Shown: in pieces, positions 56,513 to 64,000 of the stretch
How the letters are laid out: every line of letters begins with the position of its first letter
Numbering within the stretch: position 1 is the stretch's first letter
Assembly (NCBI GenBank): GCA_017651645.1
Contig: JAGCCO010000003.1
Location: 62,001-126,000 of the forward strand
From: Bacteroidales bacterium
GTDB taxonomy: Bacteria > Bacteroidota > Bacteroidia > Bacteroidales > F082
DNA length: 64,000 bases
Direction of reading: 5' to 3'
Translations under genes and position numbers: made by a program
The notes under the pieces: model-generated
Database searches by the model: none
What the model was told of the DNA's origin: nothing
Seen by the model: the letters and a program-made list of their open reading frames with translations, nothing else

Positions 56513-58102
56513 CTACTTCACCAAGAACAACCCTGGCGTGATGTCCAGCCAATGCAGTACCGTCTCGCCCCAGACGAGGATAAGCACCCACGAGATGGTC
56601 ATCATGGTGATGCCGTACTTGAAGGCATCGGTTTGGCTGTACATATTGGTGTTGTATAATAAGGCAGCAGGTTTGCTGTTGAAAGGCAGCACATAACAGT
56701 GCTCGATAAGCATGGCGACGGGCAAGGCCAGACTCATGATCGGGAAGCCGAATCGCGCCTCCACACCGAGGGCGATGGGGACAAAGACCATGGTACGGAT
56801 AGTCTTGCTCTGGAAGACCAAGCCCGAATACATCATCAAGAAAGTGAGGATGACATATAGCACCCAGAAGGGGGTGTCGGCGGTGATGCCGAGGCTGTCG
56901 AAAGCGGCGTTCACCATGGTGTTGGGCAGGTCGGTGGCATTGAGGCCTGAGCCCAAAGTATAGGCACCAGCCGAGAACAGCATCAGGTGCCACGGGATGT
57001 CGACGTCATTCCACTTCACCACGCCGATGCCCGGCAGCAAGGCGATGACGGCACCCAGCAGGGCGACGATGGTCTCGTCAATTTCGTGGAAGGTGCCTTT
57101 GGTGACCCACAAGAAGAGCACCAGCACAAAGATGGCCACAGCCTTGTATTCCTCGGCCTTCATCTTGCCCATAGCCTTGAGTTCTTCCTTCAGGCGCTCC
57201 AAACCGCCTTCGATTTGGGGCTTTTGCTCCTCCTTCTTCATAGGGAAGAAGACATAGATACCAAGCAGCAGGCCGATGACAAGGATGAGTAGACTCATCG
57301 GGCCGCATGAGATGAGCCAGTCGGAATAGCCGAAGTCACAGCTGCCGACAAAGCCGGCAATCAACGAGATAGCGAGCAGGTGAGCACCGCTACCCGTGTA
57401 GAATGCATTGGCACCGATGTTCACCTGGAAGAGGTTCTGGATGACGAGGTTGCGGCCGAAATTGTTGCGGTTGCCGTTGGAGGCACCGTAGATGGCGCAC
57501 ACCGTCATGAAGATGGGTAACATGATGGTGGCTTTCACTGTGGTGGCCGAGATAAAGGCCGACAACACCAAATTAATGATCAAGAAACTCCAAAGCACAC
57601 CTTTGGCACTCTTGCCGAACTTGATGACAAAGGCCAAGGCCAATCGTTTAGCAAATTGCGTCTTAACCAGCATACTGGCCAAGACAAAGGAAAGGATATT
57701 CAGCCACATCACAGGGTGACCGAGTTGGGCCAAGGCCTCCTTCTGTGTAGTGACATTACAGAGCACGATACCCAGAATGATGAACAGTGAGGTGAGGTAG
57801 TTAGGGATGGCCTCCGTCATCCAGAGGATGAGACCTGCGACGAAGATGGCGAGCATGGCGTAGTTGGTGCGGAGGAACTCTTCGAAGCCAATGTCGTTGC
57901 AACGCTTCAAGGCCTTTTCAGTCAGCATCTCGGTGTTCAGGTTGTCGATGAAGCCGATGTGGCAGCACCAATAAATCACGATGAAGGCGATGATGGCCAA
58001 GGGGCCGCCGAGGCGTGCCATCCAAATTTCGAAGGACGATTTCTGCATCTTGGGCAGTTTCTCAATCCTGTAGTTGTTCATATCTAGCGGGTCGAATGCC
58101 AT
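56513..58102 (-). CDS. SLC13/DASS-family anion transporter
   Basis: 529 residues with about 12 hydrophobic segments. Typical DASS features: ILWMTEAIPNYLTSL in the first inverted half, SATTVKATIMLPIFM, and the duplicated NALLYNTN-like SKPAALLYNTNMYS near the end. Family members carry di/tricarboxylates, sulfate or phosphate, usually with Na+. The neighbouring CYTH genes and porin O/P favour phosphate or a related anion, but dicarboxylates are also possible. A hairpin repeat and a TTTAGAGTT repeat fill the 180 bases before it. Confidence 0.85.
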   Translation of the reverse strand: MAFDPLDMNNYRIEKLPKMQKSSFEIWMARLGGPLAIIAFIVIYWCCHIGFIDNLNTEMLTEKALKRCNDIGFEEFLRTNYAMLAIFVAGLILWMTEAIPNYLTSLFIILGIVLCNVTTQKEALAQLGHPVMWLNILSFVLASMLVKTQFAKRLALAFVIKFGKSAKGVLWSFLIINLVLSAFISATTVKATIMLPIFMTVCAIYGASNGNRNNFGRNLVIQNLFQVNIGANAFYTGSGAHLLAISLIAGFVGSCDFGYSDWLISCGPMSLLILVIGLLLGIYVFFPMKKEEQKPQIEGGLERLKEELKAMGKMKAEEYKAVAIFVLVLFLWVTKGTFHEIDETIVALLGAVIALLPGIGVVKWNDVDIPWHLMLFSAGAYTLGSGLNATDLPNTMVNAAFDSLGITADTPFWVLYVILTFLMMYSGLVFQSKTIRTMVFVPIALGVEARFGFPIMSLALPVAMLIEHCYVLPFNSKPAALLYNTNMYSQTDAFKYGITMMTISWVLILVWGETVLHWLDITPGLFLVK

Positions 58103-58106
58103 GATA

Positions 58107-58138
58107 ATTGAGAGTTTAGTGTTGAGAGTATAGAGTTA
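58107..58138. repeat. TTTAGAGTT-type dispersed repeat, copy upstream of the SLC13 gene
   Basis: ATTGAGAGTTTAGTGTTGAG followed by AGTATAGAGTTAAT, a shorter diverged copy of the family at 10117, 32366 and 34893. Confidence 0.7.
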
Positions 58139-58165
58139 ATGTCTTTGGACTTTTCTGCCGCTTGG

Positions 58166-58240
58166 CGTCATTGCGAGGAGGAACGACGAAGCAATCCAGG
58201 AATGCTGTTTTTCTGGACTGCTTCGTTCCTCGCAGTGACG
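58166..58240. mobile_element. CGTCATTGCGAGG hairpin element (MITE/REP-like)
   Basis: The arms CGTCATTGCGAGGAGGAACG...AAGCAATCCAG and the reverse complement CTGGACTGCTTCGTTCCTCGCAGTGACG surround a short T-rich loop. Near-identical GTCATTGCGAGG-type hairpins are widespread dispersed repeats in bacteria. It sits between the SLC13 and CYTH genes, which read in the same direction. Confidence 0.75.
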
Positions 58241-58283
58241 CGAAGCAATGACAGGACAATACCGTCCTGCGGTCTCGTGTCAG

Positions 58284-58760
58284 TTATTTCCAGTTTTTAT
58301 AAGGATTCTTCATCAACATGGAGTTGAAGTACTTGGGGTCGCCGGTGACCTCTTCGCCGAGCCATGCGGGCTTGTCGAAGGGCTCGTTCTCGTCGGTGAG
58401 CTCGACTTCAGCGACAATGAGGCCGTCGTTGTCGCCATAAAACTCGTCGACTTCCCAGGTGTGCTTGCCGTCGGTGTTCTTGACGAGATAGCGGGTCTTG
58501 TCAATGACACCAGGCTCGCAGATTTCAAGGAGTTGTTGCACCTCCTCGACGGGGATCTCCTTCTCCCACTCGAAGCGGGCGGCGCCAGAGGCGTTGCCGA
58601 TGCCCTTGATGGTGATAAAGCCCTTGTCGCCCTTCACACGCACGCGGACGGTGCGCTCGGGCACGCTGCTGAGGTAGCCTTGGGTGATGCGTGTGGACTT
58701 GAAAGCCTCGGCCTTGAAGTCACCCTTTACCAAAAATTTTTTTTCGATTTCCTGTGCCAT
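58284..58760 (-). CDS. CYTH-domain protein (triphosphate tunnel metalloenzyme)
   Basis: 158 residues comprising a complete single CYTH domain. The N-terminal ExExK signature is EIEKKFLV; alternating basic and acidic strands follow (RTVRVRVKGDKGFITIKG, FEWEKEIPV, KTRYLVK, WEVDEFYGDN, VAEVELTDEN), building the tunnel that holds a triphosphate. Bacterial relatives are inorganic triphosphatases or act on polyphosphate chains. It starts six bases after the CYTH-like gene, so they form one transcription unit with the SLC13 gene. Confidence 0.9.
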   Translation of the reverse strand: MAQEIEKKFLVKGDFKAEAFKSTRITQGYLSSVPERTVRVRVKGDKGFITIKGIGNASGAARFEWEKEIPVEEVQQLLEICEPGVIDKTRYLVKNTDGKHTWEVDEFYGDNDGLIVAEVELTDENEPFDKPAWLGEEVTGDPKYFNSMLMKNPYKNWK

Positions 58761-58766
58761 AGTCGT

Positions 58767-59411
58767 TTATTCGTTTGCAAGCGGCTTGTCGGACATGCCG
58801 ATGACGCGCTTGATAGCCTGTAAATAGTTGATGTTTTCGACACCTTCGAGGCCGCAGTCCTTGATGGTCTTCTTGATGTCCTCAATCTCGGTCGACTCGG
58901 AGTTGATGGTCACCACCTTGGCACCGTTGATGAGCACCTCGCCAAACTCGCAGATGGTGTCGTTGACCATGTAGCCGAAGCGGCGCTTGTGGACGTGCAC
59001 GGCAGCCAAGTCGGGGTTGGCCTTCACCATGGCGATGAACTCCTCATAGGTATAGGTGTCCTTGGTCAACTTGGGCATCTCGACCATGAAAGCGGGGAAC
59101 ACTTCCTTCTCAAGCACCTCACGGCTGATGGGGAACTCGCCCTTCATCAGAGGATTCCATTGCTCCAGGCCGTCGACACTCTGCACAAAGGTCTTGATGT
59201 CCATCTTGCCGTCGCGTATCTTGGTGTTGTTGATGTCGTTTTTGCGGGAGATGATATAGATCTCGTCGCTGAGACGCTCCCAAACCTTCTCGGGGACGGG
59301 CATTGACAAGCGGGCCATGCGTTTGTGGGCCTCGCAGAAGCACTGTCCGAAGGAGCGGAACTCAAATCTCGGCTTCGATACTTCGCCGATTTTCATTTCT
59401 TCTTTTGCCAT
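58767..59411 (-). CDS. Unclassified protein, possibly a second CYTH-like domain
   Basis: 214 residues, soluble, no signal. Its C-terminal half reads VHVHKRRFGYMVNDTICEFGEV...INSESTEIEDIKKTIKDCGLEG...NYLQAIKRVIG, which follows the basic-strand, acidic-strand, helix order of CYTH C-termini. The N-terminal half is different (RPEKVWERLSDEIYIISRKND-like) and lacks ExExK. It could be a degenerate partner that pairs with the CYTH enzyme. Confidence in a CYTH relation is moderate to low. Confidence 0.6.
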   Translation of the reverse strand: MAKEEMKIGEVSKPRFEFRSFGQCFCEAHKRMARLSMPVPEKVWERLSDEIYIISRKNDINNTKIRDGKMDIKTFVQSVDGLEQWNPLMKGEFPISREVLEKEVFPAFMVEMPKLTKDTYTYEEFIAMVKANPDLAAVHVHKRRFGYMVNDTICEFGEVLINGAKVVTINSESTEIEDIKKTIKDCGLEGVENINYLQAIKRVIGMSDKPLANE

Positions 59412-59460
59412 TTTGGGGATTTATGATTTAAAGATTTCTGTTATGGTGGCTGTTAGCTTT

Positions 59461-59509
59461 TAGCCGTTAGCTATTAGCCAGCGAAACGGTTGGCAATAGC
59501 TAACGGCTA
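59461..59509. repeat. TAGCCGTTAGCTATT long hairpin
   Basis: Left arm TAGCCGTTAGCTATTAGCCA (59461-59480) and its near-perfect complement (59491-59509, one bulge) around a 10-base loop. TAGCTAATAGC units continue on both sides. It lies between two same-strand genes and lacks a T-run. Confidence 0.75.
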
Positions 59510-59533
59510 ATTGCTAATAGCTAATAGCCAAAT

Positions 59534-60859
59534 TTATTCCTGCGGGATGTCATCGCCAGTGGCAGGATTGGCTTCGCCAGGTGTGGCATCGGCCAGCTTC
59601 CAGTCGCCGCCGTCGGGTGTGCGAGCGAAGGATTTGGGCTTCACATCGGAAATGGTTTGGCCCCATTCGCCCGTAGTGCCTCTCGTGAACTCGTCTCTCA
59701 CGGTGTTATCAGGCATGAAGAGCGTGATGCGAACAGTCTTCTTCGAAGAAAGGCCGCTATGGAAAATCAAGTTTTCAGGATAATCGGGCATGTCAATCTG
59801 CACGTCTTCGCTATACAGCAAGACATAGCCATGGGCAGGAGCCACCACAGTAGCATCGGCGGTCCAAGTGGCACCGGCAACATAGTCGTCCTTCATGATG
59901 TACATGCCTTCCAAAGACAGGTCCATATCGCCCTTGTTGTAGATTTCGATGAACTTGTCAGTGCCATTCAGCTCATTAAGGACGAGGTTAGTGTAGTCGG
60001 GCTCTTCGGGAGTCGGAGGCTCGGGGGTGTCACCACCTTCGAGGCCGAGAAGAGCAACTGTACCGTCAACATTGACAACACCAGGAGTGGCATCGGCATA
60101 GTACCATTTGCCATCAGCATTGCGACTGTAAGAAGCCGGAGCCGGAATGTAGGCTGGGTCGTTGGCCTCAATGTTGGTCAAGTTGAAGTCGTCGATGGAA
60201 ACACCAGCGGGCGTGAAGAGTTGGATGCGGACATTCTTCTTGGCGGAGAGGCCGCTGTGGAAGATCAGGGCTTCAGGATAGTCGGGCATGTCGGCTAGGA
60301 CATCCTCGCTATAAAGCAGCAAATAGCCACCTGCATCGATTTTCACCGTGTTGTCGGCAATCCAGTTTTGGGCACCGTCCTTCTCGATGTACACACCATT
60401 CAGGTTGATGGCATCGGCACCAGTGTTGTAGATTTCGATAAACTTGTCGTTACCGTTGAGCTCGTTGAGGCGAAGCTTAGTGTAGTCAATAGCGACAGCA
60501 CCCACTTCATATTCCATGTCGGGTGACACAGCCGTAGCCTCGCCGTTCATGGCCTCAATATGGAATTTGACTTTCGTTCCATCGGGCTGGGCGGGAATGA
60601 CAGCCGTGTAGAGGTTGTCGGCACCAGCGGTCATAGCCAGTTCTATGGCTTTCTCTGCTTCACCAACCGCATACACCAACTTGGCCGTGAAATCCTTGAA
60701 ACTGGTGATGGTGGCCGTCACCGTGACATCATCATCTGCCTGGACAGCCGTGGGAGCGTAAGAAACATTGGAGATATTGATGCCTGGATATTGCTTATCC
60801 TTGACACAAGAGGCAAGACCCATCAAAAGAGCCAATGCCACAAACATTATCTTTTTCAT
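59534..60859 (-). CDS. Lipoprotein with two lamin-tail domains
   Basis: 441 residues, lipobox LASCV (Cys about 18). After an Ig-like N-terminal domain (about 30-125) come two clear lamin-tail (LTD) repeats. The first has LRLNELNGNDKFIEIYNTG and the second LVLNELNGTDKFIEIYNKG; each is followed by GGYLLLYSEDV/GYVLLYSEDV and FHSGLSAKKNVRI/FHSGLSSKKTVRI. They were probably made by internal duplication. A Pro/Glu hinge separates them. LTD domains mediate surface or DNA/nuclease association in bacteria; role here unknown. Lies 39 bases downstream of the porin. Confidence 0.85.
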   Translation of the reverse strand: MKKIMFVALALLMGLASCVKDKQYPGINISNVSYAPTAVQADDDVTVTATITSFKDFTAKLVYAVGEAEKAIELAMTAGADNLYTAVIPAQPDGTKVKFHIEAMNGEATAVSPDMEYEVGAVAIDYTKLRLNELNGNDKFIEIYNTGADAINLNGVYIEKDGAQNWIADNTVKIDAGGYLLLYSEDVLADMPDYPEALIFHSGLSAKKNVRIQLFTPAGVSIDDFNLTNIEANDPAYIPAPASYSRNADGKWYYADATPGVVNVDGTVALLGLEGGDTPEPPTPEEPDYTNLVLNELNGTDKFIEIYNKGDMDLSLEGMYIMKDDYVAGATWTADATVVAPAHGYVLLYSEDVQIDMPDYPENLIFHSGLSSKKTVRITLFMPDNTVRDEFTRGTTGEWGQTISDVKPKSFARTPDGGDWKLADATPGEANPATGDDIPQE

Positions 60860-60897
60860 ATTATTCTCAATTTTAAAAGGTTAGACAATAGATTGGA

Positions 60898-62286
60898 TTA
60901 GAAAGCGACCTGGAAACGGGCCAGCAGCATGTGGTAGTTCACACCAGCTTTGCCATCGGCGGCAGTGACCTTGGTGAAGTCCTTGGTCGGGTTGCCATCG
61001 GCATCGAGACCGACATAGAGTTTGCCTTTACCATTGGCATAACGGTCGTTATTGACATACTGGTAGTTGAGACCAATCTTCACGTTCTTGGAGAAGTAGA
61101 AGTTGAGACCAGCACCGTAGAGTTCGGCAGAGCCACCGTAGATGGCTTGCTCGCCACGGCCATCGTAGTCGTTCATGTCAAGGAACTCATATTTGGCAAC
61201 GAGTTCGATGTCGCCCCAGCTGCGACCAGTGCGGACGCGGTTGAACTTGGCGCCATCGGAGTCGTAGCTCTGTTTGCCACCGAGGAGGAGGCAGGCACCT
61301 TCGACATACCAACCTTGGAAGTGATAAGGCTTGTCGATGCCGACTTCAGGTTTCATATAAGTCCAATCCGACACCCAGGCGCCTTCGAGACGCAGGCCAT
61401 TGTAGTGGCCAGCGAGTTCGGCAGTGGCGATGAGGTTATGGTCGGTGTTCTTGATATCATCGGTGTCGATGTATTTCTTACGGCTGATGTTGGTGGTATT
61501 GCGGCAGCTGAAACGGGTACCGCTGTAAACGCCCATCTCATCGGACGTCTTGGGAGCGTCGTACATGACTGCACCACCGACATGGATGCCAAGATCAGGT
61601 TCATTGATGGGACGAACCACGACCTTACCGACATAGGAAAGGCCTTCGTCCATGCCATAGTCCTTGTTGTTGGCCTCCACATAGTCGCGGGTCTCCTGGC
61701 CTTCGATCTCTTGGAAGAGCACGCTGGCGCTACCGAAGAAATACTTGTTAGAATATTTGGCGAAGACGCCGAGGTGACGGCTGGGAGCAAAAGCGTTAAT
61801 CACCATGGGACGTTCCATGAACATAAGATAACGCGAAGAAGTGTTGCGCGACATGGTGAAGTCAGGCTTCATGCTACCGACAGTGAACTGCCAATTCTTC
61901 AAGCCGTAGTAGCGAACAACAGCGTCTTTCAGTTCGAAGGAACCGTTGGCGAGTTCCATGTCAATCTCACCATACCAATCAGGTGTGATTTGAGCCTTGG
62001 CAGCAAAGCGTGCACGACGGATGCTGGCGCCTGAACCAATCGGGTCAGCCCATTCCTGGGCACCGAAATAGTGACCGAAGTCCACCTGCACTCTGGTGTC
62101 AAACCAGAACTTGTAGTCTTTGTCTTTTGATTCGAACACCAAGATACCATCGCGACTTGAGGTCTCTAGTGTCTTGACGTTCACTGTGTTGCCATACTGG
62201 TCGACAGCTTGTTTCTTGTCGGCGTTCTGTGCGAAGGCCATTGAACCCAACACGAGGGCGGCCATCAATAAAACAGTCTTTTTCAT
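60898..62286 (-). CDS. Phosphate-selective porin O/P family protein
   Basis: 462 residues. The signal peptide ends SMAFAQN; a coiled linker (about 20-50) leads to a 16-strand barrel. Hallmarks include FWFDTRVQVDFGHYFG, SIRRARFAAKAQITPDWYGEID, the conserved RxxRxx region and the terminal MLLARFQVAF. Family members O and P of Pseudomonas take up phosphate and polyphosphate; in Bacteroidota the specificity is often unproven. A -7 box lies at 62335-62342. It heads the minus-strand group reaching the SLC13 gene. Confidence 0.88.
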   Translation of the reverse strand: MKKTVLLMAALVLGSMAFAQNADKKQAVDQYGNTVNVKTLETSSRDGILVFESKDKDYKFWFDTRVQVDFGHYFGAQEWADPIGSGASIRRARFAAKAQITPDWYGEIDMELANGSFELKDAVVRYYGLKNWQFTVGSMKPDFTMSRNTSSRYLMFMERPMVINAFAPSRHLGVFAKYSNKYFFGSASVLFQEIEGQETRDYVEANNKDYGMDEGLSYVGKVVVRPINEPDLGIHVGGAVMYDAPKTSDEMGVYSGTRFSCRNTTNISRKKYIDTDDIKNTDHNLIATAELAGHYNGLRLEGAWVSDWTYMKPEVGIDKPYHFQGWYVEGACLLLGGKQSYDSDGAKFNRVRTGRSWGDIELVAKYEFLDMNDYDGRGEQAIYGGSAELYGAGLNFYFSKNVKIGLNYQYVNNDRYANGKGKLYVGLDADGNPTKDFTKVTAADGKAGVNYHMLLARFQVAF

Positions 62287-62334
62287 TTTGAAAAGATTTA
62301 GTTATTAATAGGTGAATTTACGTTTTACAAAAGG

Positions 62335-62342
62335 CAAAGGTA
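62335..62342 (-). promoter_or_regulatory. -7 promoter box for the porin gene
   Basis: Minus-strand TACCTTTG, 49 bases before the porin start. Confidence 0.6.
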
Positions 62343-62521
62343 GAAAAAATGTAAAATACAAGAGAAAAATGGAAAACTTTTCGAATAAAGGACCAACAAA
62401 AATGATATCAAAAGTGGCTACCGCAAAGCGACAACCCAACGGCGGAAACACAATAAAACCATAGGCCATCCGTTATTCCACTGATTCTTATTACCAACAT
62501 ACAAAACCATTAGCATTAGTC

Positions 62522-63184
62522 ATGAGAAACAGGATTCTCCTTTTATTGTTCCTTCTATTATCCAGTATTATCTTTGCCCAGAGCCAAACCAAGCCATTCA
62601 ACAAAGGCAATTTCAAAATCGACTTAAGTTATGCCAAGATGATGAAAAACCAACTCTCTATTGGTTATCCCGAACTGCGTATTGGCGTAGGTTACGGCGT
62701 TACCAACTGGTGCGTGTTGGGTGTGTTTGGTAGCTATGGCACACAAAAAGAGCATTTTTCGATTAGCGGTGGATATGACACGATTTCCAACACGACTATT
62801 GATCATTTTGAAGGGGACTTGACTACACGCTACTATCGTTACGGCATCAATGCGGAACTGCATCCTTTGGTTCTCATGTTACCTGATTTTTATTTCTTCG
62901 ATGTGTATTGTCGCGGTGAGTTAGGTATAAGGACGTTATCATATCATTATGAACCTGAATACGACAACCCCTATATCAAGCCCGTCCGAAGCAATTTCCT
63001 TTATGGAGGGGACATTGGCGTGGCCATCAATCCGTTGAGGTATTTCGGTTTGTTCTATGAATTGTGCTACGACAACTTCAATTATCAATTGACTGACCTT
63101 CAAACGGGAGAAACAAAGCCAAAGGCTTTTCATCGTTTCGGACTCAACATCCGCTTCGGGGAACCTAAGAAACGGCAACAGTAA
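62522..63184 (+). CDS. Exported beta-barrel-like protein of unknown function
   Basis: 220 residues with a signal peptide (about 1-20, ending IFAQS). The alternating strand pattern (ELRIGVGYGVTNWCVLGVF, YFFDVYCRGELGIRTLSY, FLYGGDIGVAINPLRYFGLFYEL) ends FHRFGLNIRFG, consistent with a small outer-membrane barrel. No specific family is recognised. The 235 bases upstream hold no gene or strong promoter that I can see. The TPR lipoprotein gene follows 27 bases later. Confidence 0.72.
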   Translation: MRNRILLLLFLLLSSIIFAQSQTKPFNKGNFKIDLSYAKMMKNQLSIGYPELRIGVGYGVTNWCVLGVFGSYGTQKEHFSISGGYDTISNTTIDHFEGDLTTRYYRYGINAELHPLVLMLPDFYFFDVYCRGELGIRTLSYHYEPEYDNPYIKPVRSNFLYGGDIGVAINPLRYFGLFYELCYDNFNYQLTDLQTGETKPKAFHRFGLNIRFGEPKKRQQ

Positions 63185-63211
63185 TTGAAAAAGTTTTGGA
63201 AACTGCGTAGC

Positions 63212-64000
63212 ATGAAACGAATTATTCACATACTGAACTTATTTGCTGTTCTGACGATGATGGTGGCTTGCTCTCAACCAACTGAAGTTGAGGTCCCTGA
63301 GCCTGTCGAAGGGCCGACCCAAGAGTTGACGACCATCGACACCCTCATGTGGCAACAACCCGACAGCGCCTTGGCGGTGATGATGGAGTTTGCGGCAAGC
63401 CCCGAGGCCGACAGCCTCGATGCCTTTAACGGGCATTACTGCCAGCTGCTGATTTCGGAGCTGCTGTATAAAAACTATTATGGGCAAAGCAACCGCGCGG
63501 AATTGTTGCAGGCGGTATCATATTTCGATTCATTGTGTTGTAGAGACGTGGCGCGCCGCGTCTCTACAACCAATCCAATGATCACATTTCTCTCCGCCCG
63601 CGCCCATTATATAGATGGTGCAGGCTATTATGAGCGTGATAGCGTTGTGGCGGCCTGTAGTGAATATCTGAAGGCGTTGGAGATTATGGAAACGCATTTC
63701 CCGGATGTAGAGATGCGCCATGGCGCGTCTCTACAACCTAACCACATTCCGCGTTTCATGAGTTTAATTTATGGCCGCCTTGCGGAGTTGTTTTCTGGCC
63801 AGTTTATGCAAGAACCTGCCATAGTTTGCTGCAAGAAAGCCTTGGCCTTCAATAGTATAGAACAGGGCTCTCCTAATAATCAATCCAGCTTATTGGCGAT
63901 ATTGGGAAATCAATATCACAAACTTAAACAATATGATAGTGCCGAATACTATTATAATGAAAGTTTGAGGCGGCTATCTAATACGGAGAATTTGGTGTAC
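63212..64000 (+). CDS. TPR lipoprotein with two palindrome insertions (3' end beyond window)
   Basis: The frame is open for 263 codons to the window edge. The leader MKRIIHILNL...MMVACSQPT and the repeats (DTLMWQQPDSALAVMMEF, RAHYIDGAGYYERD, GQFMQEPAIVCCKKAL) make it a paralogue of the 45160 protein. Compared with it, this copy has two in-frame gains. One is about residues 109-126 (CCRDVARRVSTTNPM), from the palindrome at 63537-63570; the other is about 165-180 (VEMRHGASLQPNH), from the palindrome at 63706-63735. The PEPVEGP segment near the N-terminus comes from another dispersed repeat. The downstream transmembrane and HTH parts would lie outside the window. Confidence 0.82.
   Translation, partial: MKRIIHILNLFAVLTMMVACSQPTEVEVPEPVEGPTQELTTIDTLMWQQPDSALAVMMEFAASPEADSLDAFNGHYCQLLISELLYKNYYGQSNRAELLQAVSYFDSLCCRDVARRVSTTNPMITFLSARAHYIDGAGYYERDSVVAACSEYLKALEIMETHFPDVEMRHGASLQPNHIPRFMSLIYGRLAELFSGQFMQEPAIVCCKKALAFNSIEQGSPNNQSSLLAILGNQYHKLKQYDSAEYYYNESLRRLSNTENLVY
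63276..63300. repeat. CCTGAGCCTGTCGAAGG element in a lipoprotein leader
   Basis: GTCCCTGAGCCTGTCGAAGG encodes VPEPVEG just after the lipobox region. A diverged form (CCCCTGAACCTTGTCGAAGC) sits at the same place in the 45160 paralogue, and a shorter relative (TTGAGCTTATCGAA) precedes rlmN near 1696. Confidence 0.6.
63537..63570. repeat. 30-bp palindromic element, copy 3 (inside TPR lipoprotein gene)
   Basis: GTTGTAGAGACG and CGTCTCTACAAC form a perfect 12-bp stem around TGGCGCGCCG. It encodes CCRDVARRVSTT in the open frame and is absent from the 45160 paralogue. Confidence 0.88.
63706..63735. repeat. 30-bp palindromic element, copy 4 (inside TPR lipoprotein gene)
   Basis: TGTAGAGATG-N10-CGTCTCTACA, a 15-bp stem with one mismatch. 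Here it is read in a different phase (VEMRHGASLQ) from copies 2 and 3 and is also absent from the paralogue. Confidence 0.88.

Noticed and set aside
60931..62034. 367-codon plus-strand frame
   Set aside because: Antisense to the porin O/P gene; no signal, start site or recognisable domain.

Overview
The window looks like a chromosome segment of a Bacteroidota member, most likely order Bacteroidales. The evidence is direct. Many genes carry the Bacteroidota -7 promoter box TAnnTTTG. At least five secreted proteins end in type IX secretion (T9SS) sorting or gliding-type C-terminal domains. Lineage-typical families are present: GH97, DUF5686, DUF4249 with a TonB-dependent receptor, DUF3098, GGGtGRT and porin O/P. 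Base composition is moderate, and the 44.1-45.1 kb and 47-53.3 kb stretches look more AT-rich. The gene at each edge is cut by the window. I recognised no rRNA, tRNA or CRISPR array, and no gene-free stretch exceeds about 300 bases.

Layout. 0-7.3 kb: GGGtGRT protein (5' cut), L,D-transpeptidase lipoprotein, rlmN, a GH97 glycosidase, a DUF234-type ATPase beside a perfect 18-bp inverted repeat, and a small envelope protein. 7.3-13.4 kb (minus strand): a D-xylose catabolic operon (sugar/H+ symporter, xylulokinase, xylose isomerase) headed by a biotin-dependent acyl-CoA carboxyltransferase. 13.5-16.3 kb (plus): ftsX, DUF3098, uppP and truB, a tightly packed envelope and housekeeping operon. 16.3-20.9 kb (minus): four exported proteins including an M1 peptidase with a T9SS tail. 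21.1-21.9 kb: a zeta-toxin-like kinase overlapped by a 66-codon gene. 22-29.5 kb: GH29 fucosidase, leuS, ruvB, a SPOR protein, a 2-hydroxyacid dehydrogenase and ridA. 29.6-45.1 kb: divIC-like, DUF5686, apbE, elbB, an enoyl-CoA hydratase, queG, outer-membrane barrels, an MltF-like transglycosylase, a PlsC-type acyltransferase, a PPP phosphatase, a lamin-tail surface protein and an AbiEii-type toxin-antitoxin pair.

45.1-56.5 kb is an accessory region. A TPR/transmembrane/HTH lipoprotein is followed by six small secreted or lipoprotein genes, most of them preceded by copies of one leader repeat, then by a DUF4249/TonB receptor pair. 56.5-62.3 kb (minus): SLC13 transporter, CYTH protein, CYTH-like protein, a lamin-tail lipoprotein and a porin O/P, a set consistent with phosphate, polyphosphate or organic-anion handling. 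The window closes with a barrel protein and a second TPR lipoprotein, a paralogue of the one at 45 kb.

The most unusual signals are these. (1) A 30-bp palindrome family (TGTAGAGACG-N10-CGTCTCTACA) has four copies, three of which sit inside coding sequences without breaking the frame. (2) LeuRS carries about 100 extra residues resembling a DUF559/Vsr-type nuclease domain just before KMSKS. (3) Leader and signal-peptide cassettes are repeated ahead of unrelated secreted proteins. (4) The xylulokinase gene has absorbed two different dispersed repeats. (5) Two compact toxin-antitoxin-like pairs are present.
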